From positions 1,285,478 through 1,349,477 of the forward strand of contig NZ_SSYB01000001.1 in the NCBI RefSeq assembly GCF_004917075.1: a DNA stretch of 64,000 nt. Reading direction: 5' to 3'. The position numbers and the translations under genes were made by a program. How positions within the stretch are numbered: the stretch's first letter is position 1; every line of letters starts with the position of its first letter. This stretch comes from Geomonas edaphica (lineage in GTDB: Bacteria > Desulfobacterota > Desulfuromonadia > Geobacterales > Geobacteraceae). This document shows, piece after piece, positions 8,574 to 21,367 of this stretch. The notes under the pieces were generated by a model. The model worked only from the letters and a program-made list of their open reading frames with translations, did not search any database and had not been told where the DNA came from.

Positions 8574-9707
8574 TTACTTAACCTCCTTGATCTTTTCGAG
8601 GATCTGCCCCGGGTTGATCGGCTCGCCGTCAACGCGGAAGATGCCGTGGACCGCTGCCTTGCCTTCAGCGCAGCGCTTCACTTCGCCGGTGCACATGCCG
8701 AGGTTCATCTCCGGGGTGATGAATGCCTTCACCTTGCCGGCAAGAGCCGCGATCTGCTTCTCCGGGAACGGCCAGAAGGTCTTGATCCTGAACAGGCCAG
8801 CCTTGATCCCCTGCTTCCTCGCCTCGTTCACTGCAAAACGGGCGGAGCGGGAGGTGGAACCGTAGGCGACGATGGCGACTTCAGCGTCAGCAAGTTCGTA
8901 CTCTTCGAACTGAACGATGTCGTCGACGTTGGCTTCAACCTTGCGCACCTGGCGCTCTTCCTCGGCCTGAACCCAGGCAGCCTTGGTGGTCGGGAAGCCG
9001 TCCTGCCCCTTGTTGAGGCCGGTCACGTGGAAACGGTAGTCGGTGCCGAAAGCAGCCAGCGGCGGTACGTCGCCGAAGCTCGTGTCGTACGGTTTGTACT
9101 CCGCCGGGGTGACGCTCGGAGCGGTCCTGTTGATGACTTCCAGTTCGCCCGGCTCCGGGAACACGATGCGCTCGCGCATGTGGGCCACGATTTCGTCCGG
9201 CATAACCATTACCGGGGTGCGGTATTTCTCGGCCAGGTTGAAGGCGCGCACGGTCTCTTCGAAGAGTTCCTGCACGGAAGCCGGGGTGAGGCAGATGGCC
9301 GGGTGGTCACCGTGGGTGCCCCACTTGGCGCACATGACGTCGGACTGGGAAGGGCCGGTCGGCATGCCGGTGGAGGGGCCGCCCCTCATGACGTTGACGA
9401 TGACGCAAGGGGTTTCAGCAATGCAGGCGTAGCCGATCAGCTCCTGCTTGAGCGAAAGGCCCGGGCCCGAGGTCGCGGTCAGTACTTTAGCGCCGGTAAG
9501 GGAAGCGCCGATGACGGAAGCCATCGCGCCGATCTCATCTTCCATCTGGATGAATTTACCGCCGATCTTCGGAAGCTCGACAGACATAACCTCTGCCACC
9601 TCGGTGGAAGGTGTAATCGGATAACCGCCGAAGAACGTGCACCCGGCGTAGAGTGCCCCCTGTGCGGCAGCTTCGTTCCCCTGAAGGAATGCAACTTTTT
9701 TAGCCAC
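8574..9707 (-). CDS. korA: 2-oxoacid:ferredoxin oxidoreductase, alpha subunit
   Basis: 377 residues with the pyrimidine-binding domain of the family (FLQGNEAAAQGALYAGCTFF, GYPITPSTEVAEVM, ATSGPGLSLKQELIGYA) and the C-terminal transketolase-like domain (VAIVAYGSTSRSARFAVNEA). It heads the catalytic subunits, 21 bp after the small ferredoxin gene and with AGGAGG at its start. The alpha, beta and gamma subunits are separate polypeptides, the four-subunit form common in anaerobes. 2-oxoglutarate is preferred as substrate over pyruvate or branched-chain oxoacids because of the TCA neighbours; sequence alone does not decide this. Confidence 0.92.
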   Translation of the reverse strand: MAKKVAFLQGNEAAAQGALYAGCTFFGGYPITPSTEVAEVMSVELPKIGGKFIQMEDEIGAMASVIGASLTGAKVLTATSGPGLSLKQELIGYACIAETPCVIVNVMRGGPSTGMPTGPSQSDVMCAKWGTHGDHPAICLTPASVQELFEETVRAFNLAEKYRTPVMVMPDEIVAHMRERIVFPEPGELEVINRTAPSVTPAEYKPYDTSFGDVPPLAAFGTDYRFHVTGLNKGQDGFPTTKAAWVQAEEERQVRKVEANVDDIVQFEEYELADAEVAIVAYGSTSRSARFAVNEARKQGIKAGLFRIKTFWPFPEKQIAALAGKVKAFITPEMNLGMCTGEVKRCAEGKAAVHGIFRVDGEPINPGQILEKIKEVK

Positions 9708-9728
9708 TTTCTTACCTCCTAAGATTGT

Positions 9729-9920
9729 TTACGATACTTTGATTGCAAAATCAGGGCATCTAAGCTCGCACTGCATGCACTTGATGCATGCCTCAAGGTT
9801 CTTGACGCTTGCCACAAAACCCTTCATTTCCAAGACCTTGGTGGGGCAGAATTCCACACAGATGTGGCACCCCTTGCAGTACTTCTCGATGATCTCGATG
9901 TTAGCCGGTGTTTTCTCCAT
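9729..9920 (-). CDS. korD: 2x[4Fe-4S] ferredoxin-type delta subunit of the 2-oxoacid oxidoreductase
   Basis: A 63-residue protein starting at the ATG at 9920, with AGGAG eight bases upstream; an in-frame upstream Met at 9980 would place the start inside the promoter. Two cysteine clusters, C15-x2-C18-x2-C21-x3-C25 and C45-x2-C48-x2-C51-x3-C55, each followed by Pro, bind two [4Fe-4S] clusters. It is the first gene of the operon and accepts electrons from the thiamine-bound intermediate. Confidence 0.92.
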   Translation of the reverse strand: MEKTPANIEIIEKYCKGCHICVEFCPTKVLEMKGFVASVKNLEACIKCMQCELRCPDFAIKVS

Positions 9921-10035
9921 CAACGTAGCTCCTTTGACAAATTGCCCTCGCAGGCTGTGCAAATTGTGGGTATATAACACATAGTGTATACAAAATGCAA
10001 GTGCTCGAATTTACGCCCGAACCCTCACCTTTTGT
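9921..10035 (-). promoter_or_regulatory. Promoter of the kor operon with a TTTTGTATAC element
   Basis: On the minus strand a TTGCAT -35-like hexamer is followed 18 bp later by TATATA. The spacer contains TTTTGTATACACTAT (9982-9996). The same TTTTGTATAC word forms a perfect palindrome in the icd promoter, so the element is a candidate operator shared by the two TCA units. The promoter call is inference from hexamer spacing. Confidence 0.55.
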
Positions 10036-10071
10036 AAAAAGGGGGTAGAGAGGGGAAACCTCCCTACCCCC
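10036..10071 (-). terminator. Rho-independent terminator after mdh
   Basis: A stem of about 13 bp (AGGGGGTAGGGAGG paired with CCTCTCTACCCCCT, one mismatch, loop around TTTCC) is followed by TTTTT on the minus strand. It lies 25 bp past the mdh stop and separates icd-mdh from the kor promoter. Confidence 0.85.
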
Positions 10072-10095
10072 TGGTAGTACCTGCTGCAGTTCTTT

Positions 10096-13850
<3,755 letters not shown>

Positions 13851-14543
13851 TCAGTGCAGCGGGTGCTCCTGGGCGTAGTGCCTCGCCTCGGCGTAATCGT
13901 CGCGCCCCAGGTTCCTGGGAACCCTTAGGATCTGGCCAGGCCAGATGTGCCGCGGGTCGCGGATCTGGTCGCGGTTGGCGCGATAGATCAGGGGCCAGAG
14001 ATTCCTGTCGCCGTAGACCTCGGAGCGTGATGCGATAAGCGGGAGCGATTCCCCCCGACGCACCGACCAGGATGGAACGAGAACCGGCTCCTTGACCGGC
14101 GGCTTTGCTTTCTTCCGCTCAGCCTCGGCGGCCTCCTTCTGGGCCTTTTCGAGCGCCCGCGCCTTGGCGAGGCGTTCCTCCTCCATCTTGGCGAGCCGCT
14201 CCAACTCTGCTTGCCGCTGCTCTTCTGCAAGCCGGGCCTTTTCCTCAGCCAGAAGGCGCGCCTTCTCCACAGCCACCTCCCGAGCCAGGAGGTCCCCTTT
14301 GAGCAGGGTGAGCTGGAAGTAACGATCCGCCTCCTTGGACTCATCCTCCATCATGAAGGCGTCCCCCTTCAGGAACGCCTGAAGCACGCTGGCGTACTCG
14401 GCGGGGTACAGACGCTCTCCACCCTCGAACTTGAGCTGGTCAAGCTTGGCCGCGGCTTCCTCACGAAACCGCGGCGGCTGCGTTGCGCAGGCCGCCGCGG
14501 AAATAAGAAGCAGCAGGGTTATCAGTCGGGCCAAAAGCCTCAA
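13851..14543 (-). CDS. LysM-domain lipoprotein with coiled coil
   Basis: 230 residues, starting at a TTG (14543) 14 bp after the aspS stop, with AAAGGGG upstream; longer upstream readings would overlap aspS antisense-free sequence and lack a signal. The N-terminus LLARLITLLLLISAAAC is a lipoprotein signal with the lipidated Cys at a SAAAC lipobox. A charged Ala/Glu/Lys/Arg-rich coiled coil covers roughly residues 95-150. A C-terminal LysM domain (SWSVRRGESLPLIA ... IYRANRDQIRDPRHIWPGQ) should bind peptidoglycan. It is probably a periplasmic envelope protein cotranscribed with aspS; no enzyme domain is seen. Confidence 0.75.
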   Translation of the reverse strand: MRLLARLITLLLLISAAACATQPPRFREEAAAKLDQLKFEGGERLYPAEYASVLQAFLKGDAFMMEDESKEADRYFQLTLLKGDLLAREVAVEKARLLAEEKARLAEEQRQAELERLAKMEEERLAKARALEKAQKEAAEAERKKAKPPVKEPVLVPSWSVRRGESLPLIASRSEVYGDRNLWPLIYRANRDQIRDPRHIWPGQILRVPRNLGRDDYAEARHYAQEHPLH

Positions 14544-14557
14544 TGGCGGACGCCCCT

Positions 14558-16342
14558 TTATTGTTTGACGGCGAGACGGATACCCAGGTCGCGCAACTGC
14601 AGCGTATCGACGCCGGAGGGGGCTTCGGACATGAGGCAGGCGCCCTTCTGCGTCTTCGGGAAGGCGATGACGTCGCGGATCGATTCGGAGCCGGTGATGA
14701 GCATCATGAGACGGTCGAGGCCGAAGGCGATGCCGCCGTGCGGCGGGGTGCCGTACTCGAGGGCGTCCAGAAGGAAGCCGAACTTGCCGCGGGCGTTCTC
14801 CTCGGAGAGGCCGAGCATCTTGAACATCAGGGACTGCACCTCCTCCTGATGGATCCTGATGGAACCACCGCCGATCTCGTTGCCGTTCAGCACGAGGTCG
14901 TATGCCTTGGCGCGGCAGCGGCCGGGATCGCTCTCGACGTACTGCAGGTCCTCGTCCATCGGGGCGGTGAAGGGGTGATGCACCGCCGCCCAGCGCTTCT
15001 CCTCGTCGTCCCACTCAAGCAGCGGGAAGTCGGTGATCCAGACAAAGCGGTACTCGTTCGGATCGGTGAGCCCCATCTTGGCGGCCAGGTGGTTCCTGAG
15101 CTTGCCGAGGGAATCGTTGACGACCTTGGGCTTGTCGGCCACGAACAGGAGCAGGTCCCCTTCCTTGGCGTCAAAGGCCTTATCCATGGTGGCGATCTCT
15201 TCCGGGGTGAAGAACTTCGCGATCGGGGACTGCCACCCTTCCGCGGTCATCTTCACGTAGGCGAGCCCCTTGGCGCCGTAGATCTTGGCGAATTCGGTGA
15301 GGTCGTCGATCTCCTTGCGGCTCATGGAGCCCGCGCCCTTCACGTTCATCCCCTTGACGATGCCGCCGCCGTTCACCACGTCCGCGAAGACCTTGAAACC
15401 GGAGTTCTTGACGATGTCGGAGAGCTCGACGAGTTCGAGACCGAAGCGCAGGTCCGGGTTGTCCACGCCGAAGCGGCGGATCGCCTCCTGGTAGGTCATC
15501 CTCTGGATCGGGAGATCGACCTTCACGCCGCGCGCCTCGGTGAAGATGCGGGCCATGAGCCCCTCCATCACTGTGATGATGTCTTCACGGTCGATGAAGG
15601 ACATCTCGCAGTCGATCTGGGTGAACTCGGGCTGGCGGTCGGCGCGCAGGTCCTCGTCGCGGAAGCAGCGCACGATCTGGAAATAGCGGTCGAAACCGGA
15701 AACCATGAGGATCTGCTTGAAGAGCTGCGGGGACTGCGGCAAGGCGTAGAAGTCACCCTTGTTGATGCGCGAGGGGACCAGGAAGTCGCGGGCGCCTTCG
15801 GGGGTGGACTTGGTGAGAAACGGGGTCTCGAGTTCGAGGAAACCGTTGTCGGTCAGGTACTGGCGGGTCAACTGGGCGACCTTGGAGCGCAGGATCATGT
15901 TCTGCTGCAGCTGGCCGGTCCTCAGGTCAAGGTAGCGGTACTTGAGGCGGATGTTCTCGTTCACGTCGACAAAACCGTCAAGCGTGAAGGGGAGCGTCTT
16001 GGAGGGGTTCAGGAGCTTGCACTCCTTGACCAGCACCTCGACCGCGCCGGTTTTCATCTTCGGGTTCACGGTCCCTTCCGGGCGGGCCGCCACGGTCCCT
16101 TTGATGGCGAGGACGTACTCGTTCCTGGCGCCCTCAGCCTTTCCGTGTGCGTCGCCGTTTCTTTCCGGGTCGAAAACCACCTGGGCGATACCGTCCCTGT
16201 CGCGCAGGTCGACGAAGATGAGACCGCCGTGGTCGCGCCGCTTGGAGACCCACCCCATCAGGACCACATCCTGACCGATGTGCTCGGCCCTCAACTCGCC
16301 GCAATAACTGGTTCTCTTCCAATCGCCCAGAAAATCTATCAT
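14558..16342 (-). CDS. aspS: Aspartyl-tRNA synthetase
   Basis: 594 residues from the ATG at 16342 ([11 protein letters not shown]), preceded by AAGGAGGG; an earlier in-frame Met would add 31 unrelated residues. The N-terminal OB-fold anticodon domain ([20 protein letters not shown]) is followed by class II motifs: motif 1 region [20 protein letters not shown], motif 2 [18 protein letters not shown], and motif 3 [12 protein letters not shown]. The bacterial GAD insertion domain is present in the expected place, giving the bacterial-type length. It charges tRNA-Asp, and possibly tRNA-Asn if the species depends on GatCAB amidation. Confidence 0.96.
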   Translation of the reverse strand: MIDFLGDWKRTSYCGELRAEHIGQDVVLMGWVSKRRDHGGLIFVDLRDRDGIAQVVFDPERNGDAHGKAEGARNEYVLAIKGTVAARPEGTVNPKMKTGAVEVLVKECKLLNPSKTLPFTLDGFVDVNENIRLKYRYLDLRTGQLQQNMILRSKVAQLTRQYLTDNGFLELETPFLTKSTPEGARDFLVPSRINKGDFYALPQSPQLFKQILMVSGFDRYFQIVRCFRDEDLRADRQPEFTQIDCEMSFIDREDIITVMEGLMARIFTEARGVKVDLPIQRMTYQEAIRRFGVDNPDLRFGLELVELSDIVKNSGFKVFADVVNGGGIVKGMNVKGAGSMSRKEIDDLTEFAKIYGAKGLAYVKMTAEGWQSPIAKFFTPEEIATMDKAFDAKEGDLLLFVADKPKVVNDSLGKLRNHLAAKMGLTDPNEYRFVWITDFPLLEWDDEEKRWAAVHHPFTAPMDEDLQYVESDPGRCRAKAYDLVLNGNEIGGGSIRIHQEEVQSLMFKMLGLSEENARGKFGFLLDALEYGTPPHGGIAFGLDRLMMLITGSESIRDVIAFPKTQKGACLMSEAPSGVDTLQLRDLGIRLAVKQ

Positions 16343-16494
16343 GTAAACCCTCCTTGGTTTTATCTGCAGGGAAATAAATCGCGTAACTATAACTAAAAAG
16401 AAAATTTGCTTCAACCAAAAAGGAGCCCGCGGCAAGCCCTTTTAACAGGCACAGCGCGCCTCACGCGCGTCAGCGGAGCCAGATGCAGAGGCAG

Positions 16495-16523
16495 AAAAAG
16501 CCCGGCAGAGATCTCTGTCGGGC
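16495..16523 (-). terminator. Rho-independent terminator after the GntR gene
   Basis: An inverted repeat GCCCGaCAGAGA / TCTCTGcCGGGC (one G-T pair) is followed by TTTTT on the minus strand, 26 bp past the stop of the regulator gene. It separates this gene from aspS. Confidence 0.85.
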
Positions 16524-16548
16524 CCTTGAGGGTGGTTCTGGTAAAGGT

Positions 16549-17271
16549 CTATTCGGAGCCGCGCATCGATACGTAGGCGGAGCAGCGCTTCTGGGCGAAG
16601 TCCAGGTGCTCGAGCATGGCGCCGCGGGCACCGTCGGCGTCCCGGTCCCGGATCATCTCGTAGATCTTCAGATGATGGTTGAAGAGCAGGCGCTGATCCT
16701 CCTCGGTTAGGTAGACGGCGCGCCAGACATCGCGCTGGAATTCCTGCATAGCCTCGAAGATGCTCTGCATCATGTGCGACCAGACCACGTTATGGGTGGC
16801 GCGCGCCACCAGCATGTGGAAGTGGGCGTCGAAGTCCTCGGAGTGCTTCAGATCCTCGAGGTTCTTCCTCATCCCGTCGATCACCGCCTCGATACGCCTG
16901 ATGTCCTCGGGGAGCGCACGGGTGGCCGCATACCAGGCGGTCCAGGATTCCATCCCCTTGCGCACCTCGATAACGTCCAGCGCGCGATCCCCGTCGATGC
17001 GGATCAGTTCGGTGAGTGGCATGGCCGCCGTATTTTCCACCAGGGAGCGCACCAGCGTCCCGCCCCCCTGGTAGGTCTCGACGAGACCGGAGGAGGTGAG
17101 GATGTTCAGCGCCTCGCGCACCGAGGGGCGGGATACCCCGAACATCTCGGCCAGTTCGCGCTCGGGAGGAAGCTTCTCTCCCGGGTTGAATTCACCCGCC
17201 AAAATGGAGCTGCGGATCTGCTCGGCGATCTGCGTCGATACCTTTTTGGGTTTAATCGGCGTAAATTTCAT
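16549..17271 (-). CDS. GntR-family transcriptional regulator of the FadR/FCD subgroup (probable lactate regulator)
   Basis: 240 residues. The N-terminal winged helix is typical (VSTQIAEQIRSSILAGEF, PGEKLPPERELAEMFGVSRP, VREALNILTSSGLVE). The C-terminal all-helical FCD ligand domain has the metal/ligand residues in DFDAHFHMLVARATHN and LFNHHLKIYEMIRDRD. FadR-group members near lactate genes (LldR, LutR types) bind TTGGT-N3-ACCAA-like sites and release in response to lactate. Here a TTGGTCAGGCCAA site lies in front of the lactate permease, and the gene closes the cluster of lactate genes on the same strand. Ligand and targets are inferred from context. Confidence 0.82.
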   Translation of the reverse strand: MKFTPIKPKKVSTQIAEQIRSSILAGEFNPGEKLPPERELAEMFGVSRPSVREALNILTSSGLVETYQGGGTLVRSLVENTAAMPLTELIRIDGDRALDVIEVRKGMESWTAWYAATRALPEDIRRIEAVIDGMRKNLEDLKHSEDFDAHFHMLVARATHNVVWSHMMQSIFEAMQEFQRDVWRAVYLTEEDQRLLFNHHLKIYEMIRDRDADGARGAMLEHLDFAQKRCSAYVSMRGSE

Positions 17272-17391
17272 GAAGGCACCGATACTACATTAGATAAGCT
17301 AAGGCAACATAATTTTTGGGCTCTAGGCGCGCCGATGGCGTCAAATTGACGCACCTGACAGCGGCTTTTGGAGCCGGCTTCCACCCCTCTC

Positions 17392-18633
17392 TCAAGCGTC
17401 CATACTCATCTGCAGAAGCTCGGTCAGGTGGATCACCTTGACCGGCGGGGTCGCCTCTGAGAGTGCCTTTTTGAGCTGCAACAGACAACCGGGGTTGCTG
17501 GTTACGAGGTAGTCTGCGCCGGTCTTTTGTACGTTTAAAACCTTGCGCGAGAGCACCCGGTCCGACATCTCCGGCTTCTCGATGTTGTAGGTACCCGCCG
17601 ACCCGCAGCAGGCGTCCGCCTCGGGGAGCTCGCGGAAGTCGATCCCCGGTATGAGGTTTATGATGGTGCGCGGCTGGCTGCGAATCCCCTGGCAGTGCGC
17701 AATGTGACACGGGTCGTGGTAGGTCACCTTTACAGGGAGCGGTTTCAAGAGCTCCTTAAGGGCGCCCGCCTCGCCGGCCAGAACCTCGGATATGTCGCGC
17801 ACCTTGGCGCTGAAGGTGGTCGCCCCCTCCTCCCCGTCCAGGTGATGGCCGTACTTTTTGAGCTCGGCGCCGCAGCCGCCGCAGTCCGTCACCACGAAGT
17901 CGAGATCGTGCGATTCAAAAAGGTCCGTGTTGAAGCGGGCCGCGTCCTTCAGCCCCTCTATGTCATGCCCCAGCATGTTGGGTGCGCCGCAGCATTTCTG
18001 GTCCTTTGGCGTCACCACCTTGTACCCGAGGGCGGAGAGGAGGTTGACCGTGGCAAGACTTGCCTCGCTGAAGATGAGACTCATGACGCAGCCGAGGAAA
18101 AAGCCGGCCGTCCCCTTCTCCTTCCCCACCGCGGGGGTCACCTCGCTTATGGTCTGGCGCAGCGGCGCATCGGGGAGTTTCGGGAGGAGTCCCTCCATGC
18201 GGCCCAACGCCTCGGGGAACATCTTCAAAAGCCCAAGGGAGCGGACCACCTTCTGCAGGCCGGTTTTCTGGTACAGCCTGAGCGGCGCCGTGGCGGCCTC
18301 GAGGCGGTCCGGGTGCGGTACGAGCTTTCTGAGGACCATGTCCTCCATGAAGGAGAGCCCCTTCTCGTTTTTCCGCTCGCAGCGGAACTCGGCGACCAGT
18401 TCACCTGCGTTGACGCCGCAGGGGCATGCCGAAGCGCACGCCTGGCAATCGAGGCAGAGCGAGACGTACTCGAGGAACTTCTCGCTCTCCACGAGTTCCC
18501 CTTCCTGGAACTTGCGCACCAGCGCAACGCGACCGCGCGGCGAGGCGGTCTCCAGGAAGGTCTCCTTGTAGGTCGGGCAGTGCGGCAGGCACATGCCGCA
18601 GCGCATGCAGTTGATGAGTTTTACGTAATCCAT
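17392..18633 (-). CDS. glcF: Fe-S subunit of a GlcF/lactate-dehydrogenase-type oxidoreductase
   Basis: 413 residues. It has two N-terminal 4Fe-4S motifs (CMRCGMCLPHCP at about residues 9-20 and CLDCQACASACP about 50 residues later). Two CCG (cysteine-rich) domains follow, with CCGAPNMLGHDIEG and CCGSAGTYNIEKPEMS as hallmarks. This is the electron-transfer partner of FAD-linked 2-hydroxyacid dehydrogenases such as glycolate oxidase GlcDEF or D-lactate dehydrogenase. It lies 122 bp after the flavoprotein gene on the same strand, inside a lactate gene cluster, so D-lactate is the likelier substrate than glycolate. No GlcE subunit is present. Confidence 0.88.
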   Translation of the reverse strand: MDYVKLINCMRCGMCLPHCPTYKETFLETASPRGRVALVRKFQEGELVESEKFLEYVSLCLDCQACASACPCGVNAGELVAEFRCERKNEKGLSFMEDMVLRKLVPHPDRLEAATAPLRLYQKTGLQKVVRSLGLLKMFPEALGRMEGLLPKLPDAPLRQTISEVTPAVGKEKGTAGFFLGCVMSLIFSEASLATVNLLSALGYKVVTPKDQKCCGAPNMLGHDIEGLKDAARFNTDLFESHDLDFVVTDCGGCGAELKKYGHHLDGEEGATTFSAKVRDISEVLAGEAGALKELLKPLPVKVTYHDPCHIAHCQGIRSQPRTIINLIPGIDFRELPEADACCGSAGTYNIEKPEMSDRVLSRKVLNVQKTGADYLVTSNPGCLLQLKKALSEATPPVKVIHLTELLQMSMDA

Positions 18634-18661
18634 GATGGCCTCTTTATTTGCTGAGCTTACC

Positions 18662-18738
18662 GCCAGTCCGCCAGTCCGACTGGTCCGACTGGTCCGACTG
18701 GTCCGACTGGTCCGACTGGTCCGACTGGGTCCGACCGG
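18662..18738. repeat. Tandem 9-bp repeat (TGGTCCGAC) between glcD and glcF
   Basis: Six near-perfect copies of TGGTCCGAC run head to tail (about 18681-18735), flanked by degenerate copies. It begins with a 13-bp palindrome CCAGTCCGACTGG (18671-18683). The array fills most of the gap between the two subunits of one enzyme. Each unit resembles the TnGTnnnACn core of FadR-type GntR operators. Confidence 0.85.
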
Positions 18739-18755
18739 TCGCCGCTGGCGCCTGC

Positions 18756-20129
18756 CTAGAAGATCTTCCCGGGGTTCAGGATCCCTTTGGGGTCGAACGC
18801 TCCCTTGATGCCGCGCATGACACGCAGCCCGGACTCGCCCACGAGCTTCGGCAGGTATTTCTTCTTGGCAACCCCTACCCCGTGCTCGCCAGTAATGGTC
18901 CCCCCCATGGCAATGGTCGCCTCGAAGATCTCGCCGAACGCCTGGTGCGCCCTCTTGATCTCGTCCGGGTTCCGCTCGTCGGTGAGGCAGGTCGGATGCA
19001 GGTTGCCGTCGCCGGCGTGCCCGAAGGTGCCGATGAGCAGGTCGTATTTCTTCGCGGTGTCCTGGATCAGCTTCACCATCGGGGCAATGCAGCTCCTCGG
19101 CACGGTGGCGTCCTCGAGGATGGTGGTGGGACGTACGCGGGCCAGTGCGGAGAGCGCCACGCGGCGGGCGGTAGCGAGCTTCAGCGCCTCCTCGGGACTC
19201 GCCGCGGTCTGGAAGAAGGAGCAGTGGTGCCGTTCGCAGATGTCCCTGATCCCAGCCGCGTCCTCCTCGACCTGTGCCGGGTGTCCGTCCACCTCGATAA
19301 GGAGCACGGCGTCCACGTCAAGTGGAAGGCCTACCTTCGCGTAGTCCTCGACGCACTTGATGGTGGTGCGGTCGAGAAACTCCAGCGTCGCCGGGATGAT
19401 GCGTGCCGCGATGATGTGCGAAACTGTGAGCGCGGCCTGCTCGAGCTGCGGGAAGTGCACCAGCATGGTCTTCTTGGTCTGCGGCTTGGGGATCAGCTTC
19501 ACGGTGACCTCGGAGAAGATGCCCAGAGTCCCCTCGGAGGAGACGAGGAGCTGGTTCAGGTTGTACCCCGCCACGTCCTTCACCACCTTGCCGCCGGTCT
19601 TCAGGATGTCGCCGTTGGCAAGTACGGTCTTCAGTCCCATCACGTAATCGTCGGTGACGCCGTACTTGAGCCCCCTGAGCCCCCCGGAGTTCTCGGCAAC
19701 GTTGCCACCCATGGTGGAGATGTTCATGCTACCCGGGTCGGGCGGGTAGAAGAGCCCCTTCGCCTCCACCTCGCGGTGCAGGGCCGAGGTGATCACGCCG
19801 GTCTCGACGGTTGCGGTCAGGTTCTCCTCGTCGATCTCGAGGATGCGGTTCATCCGGCTGGTCTGCAGCACGACCCCGGCGTCGAAGGAAATAGAGCCGC
19901 CGGAGAGGTTGGTGCCGGAACCGCGCGGGGTGACCCTGATGCCGGAACCGTCGCAAAGCGCCAGGACCCGGGCGATCTCTTCCGTGCTCTTAGGAAGCAC
20001 CACGACGCCCGGCCTGCTCTGCAGCTCCGGCGTAGAATCGTAGCCGTAGCAGGCAAGCGATTCTGGGTCCGAAAGGGTATATTCCGCTCCGACTATCTCA
20101 GCGAGCGCCTTTATGAAACTGTTTTCCAT
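18756..20129 (-). CDS. glcD: FAD-binding 2-hydroxyacid dehydrogenase (GlcD / D-lactate dehydrogenase type)
   Basis: 457 residues, the usual length. A PCMH-type FAD-binding domain occupies the N-terminal half (RVTPRGSGTNLSGGSISF, PPDPGSMNISTMGGNVAENS, GLRGLKYGVTDDYVMGLK). The C-terminal oxidase domain ends with GHAGDGNLHP and the highly conserved GTITGEHGVGVAKK. It oxidises D-lactate or glycolate and passes electrons through the FeS protein encoded next to it, probably toward menaquinone. The lactate permease and the FadR-type regulator on either side favour lactate. Confidence 0.9.
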   Translation of the reverse strand: MENSFIKALAEIVGAEYTLSDPESLACYGYDSTPELQSRPGVVVLPKSTEEIARVLALCDGSGIRVTPRGSGTNLSGGSISFDAGVVLQTSRMNRILEIDEENLTATVETGVITSALHREVEAKGLFYPPDPGSMNISTMGGNVAENSGGLRGLKYGVTDDYVMGLKTVLANGDILKTGGKVVKDVAGYNLNQLLVSSEGTLGIFSEVTVKLIPKPQTKKTMLVHFPQLEQAALTVSHIIAARIIPATLEFLDRTTIKCVEDYAKVGLPLDVDAVLLIEVDGHPAQVEEDAAGIRDICERHHCSFFQTAASPEEALKLATARRVALSALARVRPTTILEDATVPRSCIAPMVKLIQDTAKKYDLLIGTFGHAGDGNLHPTCLTDERNPDEIKRAHQAFGEIFEATIAMGGTITGEHGVGVAKKKYLPKLVGESGLRVMRGIKGAFDPKGILNPGKIF

Positions 20130-20208
20130 GGCAATCGTTCCTTTCTTGCCGGGACCGCCTCAAGGGCATCAGTCCCCGGGTTTTGTGGTGAACCGCCAGA
20201 ACCTGCCG

Positions 20209-20901
20209 TCAGTGCAGGAAAAGAGGCAGATAGTATGGTGCGACGAGCGCGGTGAACACGGCCGCGATGGCCATGGCGACGCCCCCCATCGCTCCGGCTG
20301 TTTCGTTTTCGAGAAGGGCCACGGCGGTCCCCTGCCCGTGCGAGACGGTGCCTAGGGCGAGGCCGCGAGCGACCGGACTTTTAACACGGCAAAGCGACAG
20401 AAGCGATGGCCCCATGATGGAACCGATCATCCCGGTGGCGACCACGAAGGCTGCGGTGAGACTCGCCTCGCCGCCGGTCAGCCGCGAGATCTCCACCGCT
20501 ATCGGAACGGTCACCGACTTGGGTCCCAGGGAGAGGAGCACACGCTCGTCGAGTCCGAGTCCCCTTCCGGCAACGAGGGCGGCGGCCATGGTCGTCAGGG
20601 ACCCCGCGACGACGCCGGACAGCACCGGGAGGGCGTGACTTTTGAGGACCCGGCGGTTGTGGTACAGCGGCAGTGCAAGCGCGACGGTGGCGGGTCCCAA
20701 CAGATAGGTCATGACATCCTTCGCCGGCCGATACTCCTCCAGGGTCAGACCCGTGGCCTGCAGGAAGGCGATGAGGGCGACGGTGCTGAGAAAAACCGGG
20801 TTCAAAAGCGGGTGCCGGTAAGTGAGAAAAAGCCAGCGCGTCGCCAGATAGGCCCCTATGGTGAGCGCCACGAAAAGGATGAAGAGAGGGAGGTTGCTCA
20901 C
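20209..20901 (-). CDS. lrgB: LrgB/CidB-family membrane protein
   Basis: 230 residues with about seven hydrophobic segments and the LrgB signature region (LLGPATVALALPLYHN, SLGPKSVTVPIAVEIS). The family was first described as antiholin-like. LrgAB homologues in Bacillus and Streptococcus were later shown to move pyruvate. The start codon overlaps the lrgA stop by 4 bp (ATGA), so the two are translationally coupled and form a pair. Its place between a lactate permease and a lactate dehydrogenase fits a pyruvate or lactate transport role better than cell lysis; this is inference. Confidence 0.85.
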   Translation of the reverse strand: MSNLPLFILFVALTIGAYLATRWLFLTYRHPLLNPVFLSTVALIAFLQATGLTLEEYRPAKDVMTYLLGPATVALALPLYHNRRVLKSHALPVLSGVVAGSLTTMAAALVAGRGLGLDERVLLSLGPKSVTVPIAVEISRLTGGEASLTAAFVVATGMIGSIMGPSLLSLCRVKSPVARGLALGTVSHGQGTAVALLENETAGAMGGVAMAIAAVFTALVAPYYLPLFLH

Positions 20902-21263
20902 GGCTCCCTCCTTTTTTGCAGCAGTTGCACGGACATCCCGGTGACCGCCACGCCGAGCGCCGCACTTACCAGGAGGATGACAAGAAGCTCCAGGCCGCTT
21001 TGGCGCACAAGCGAGCCGAAGGACATGAGCCCCACCGAGATGGGAATGAAGAAGAAGGCGAAATGCTTGAGGAGGAACCCGCTAGCGGTCTCGATGTAGC
21101 GAGGTGTAACGAGGCCTGAGGTCAGCAAGGCGAACATGATCAGCATTCCCGCCACGTTACCCGGCAGGGCAAGATGCAGCACCCCGACCAGGTACACGCC
21201 GAGGCGAAAAACCAGCCACAACAGCGCGGTTTGCCAGATTATGTTCAGGAGGGTTCTTGCCAT
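20898..21263 (-). CDS. lrgA: LrgA/CidA-family membrane protein
   Basis: 121 residues from the ATG at 21263 (MARTLLNIIWQ), with GAGG nine bases upstream. It has four hydrophobic segments and the LrgA pattern: LPGNVAGMLIMFALLTSG, then a C-terminal FFFIPISVGLMS segment. It is the small partner of LrgB, overlapping it by 4 bp. An in-frame Met 14 codons earlier would add a charged, poorly fitting tail. Confidence 0.82.
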   Translation of the reverse strand: MARTLLNIIWQTALLWLVFRLGVYLVGVLHLALPGNVAGMLIMFALLTSGLVTPRYIETASGFLLKHFAFFFIPISVGLMSFGSLVRQSGLELLVILLVSAALGVAVTGMSVQLLQKRREP

Positions 21264-21367
21264 CGAGATGCTGCCTCTTGTGTGGCATCCGTCCCCTGCC
21301 GTCACGAAAGAAAATGGCGCGGGGAAGGGACGGACGGTAATGCAAATCTGCTGTAGTCGCCCGAAAA

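Noticed and set aside
14543-16396. Long plus-strand frame (617 codons) opposite aspS
   Set aside because: Antisense shadow of aspS with low-complexity composition; aspS motifs are complete on the minus strand.
18648-18740. A protein-coding repeat (Trp-Ser-Asp repeats) on the plus strand
   Set aside because: It is only the translation of the 9-bp DNA repeat in the gap between glcD and glcF; the rest of that frame is antisense to glcD.
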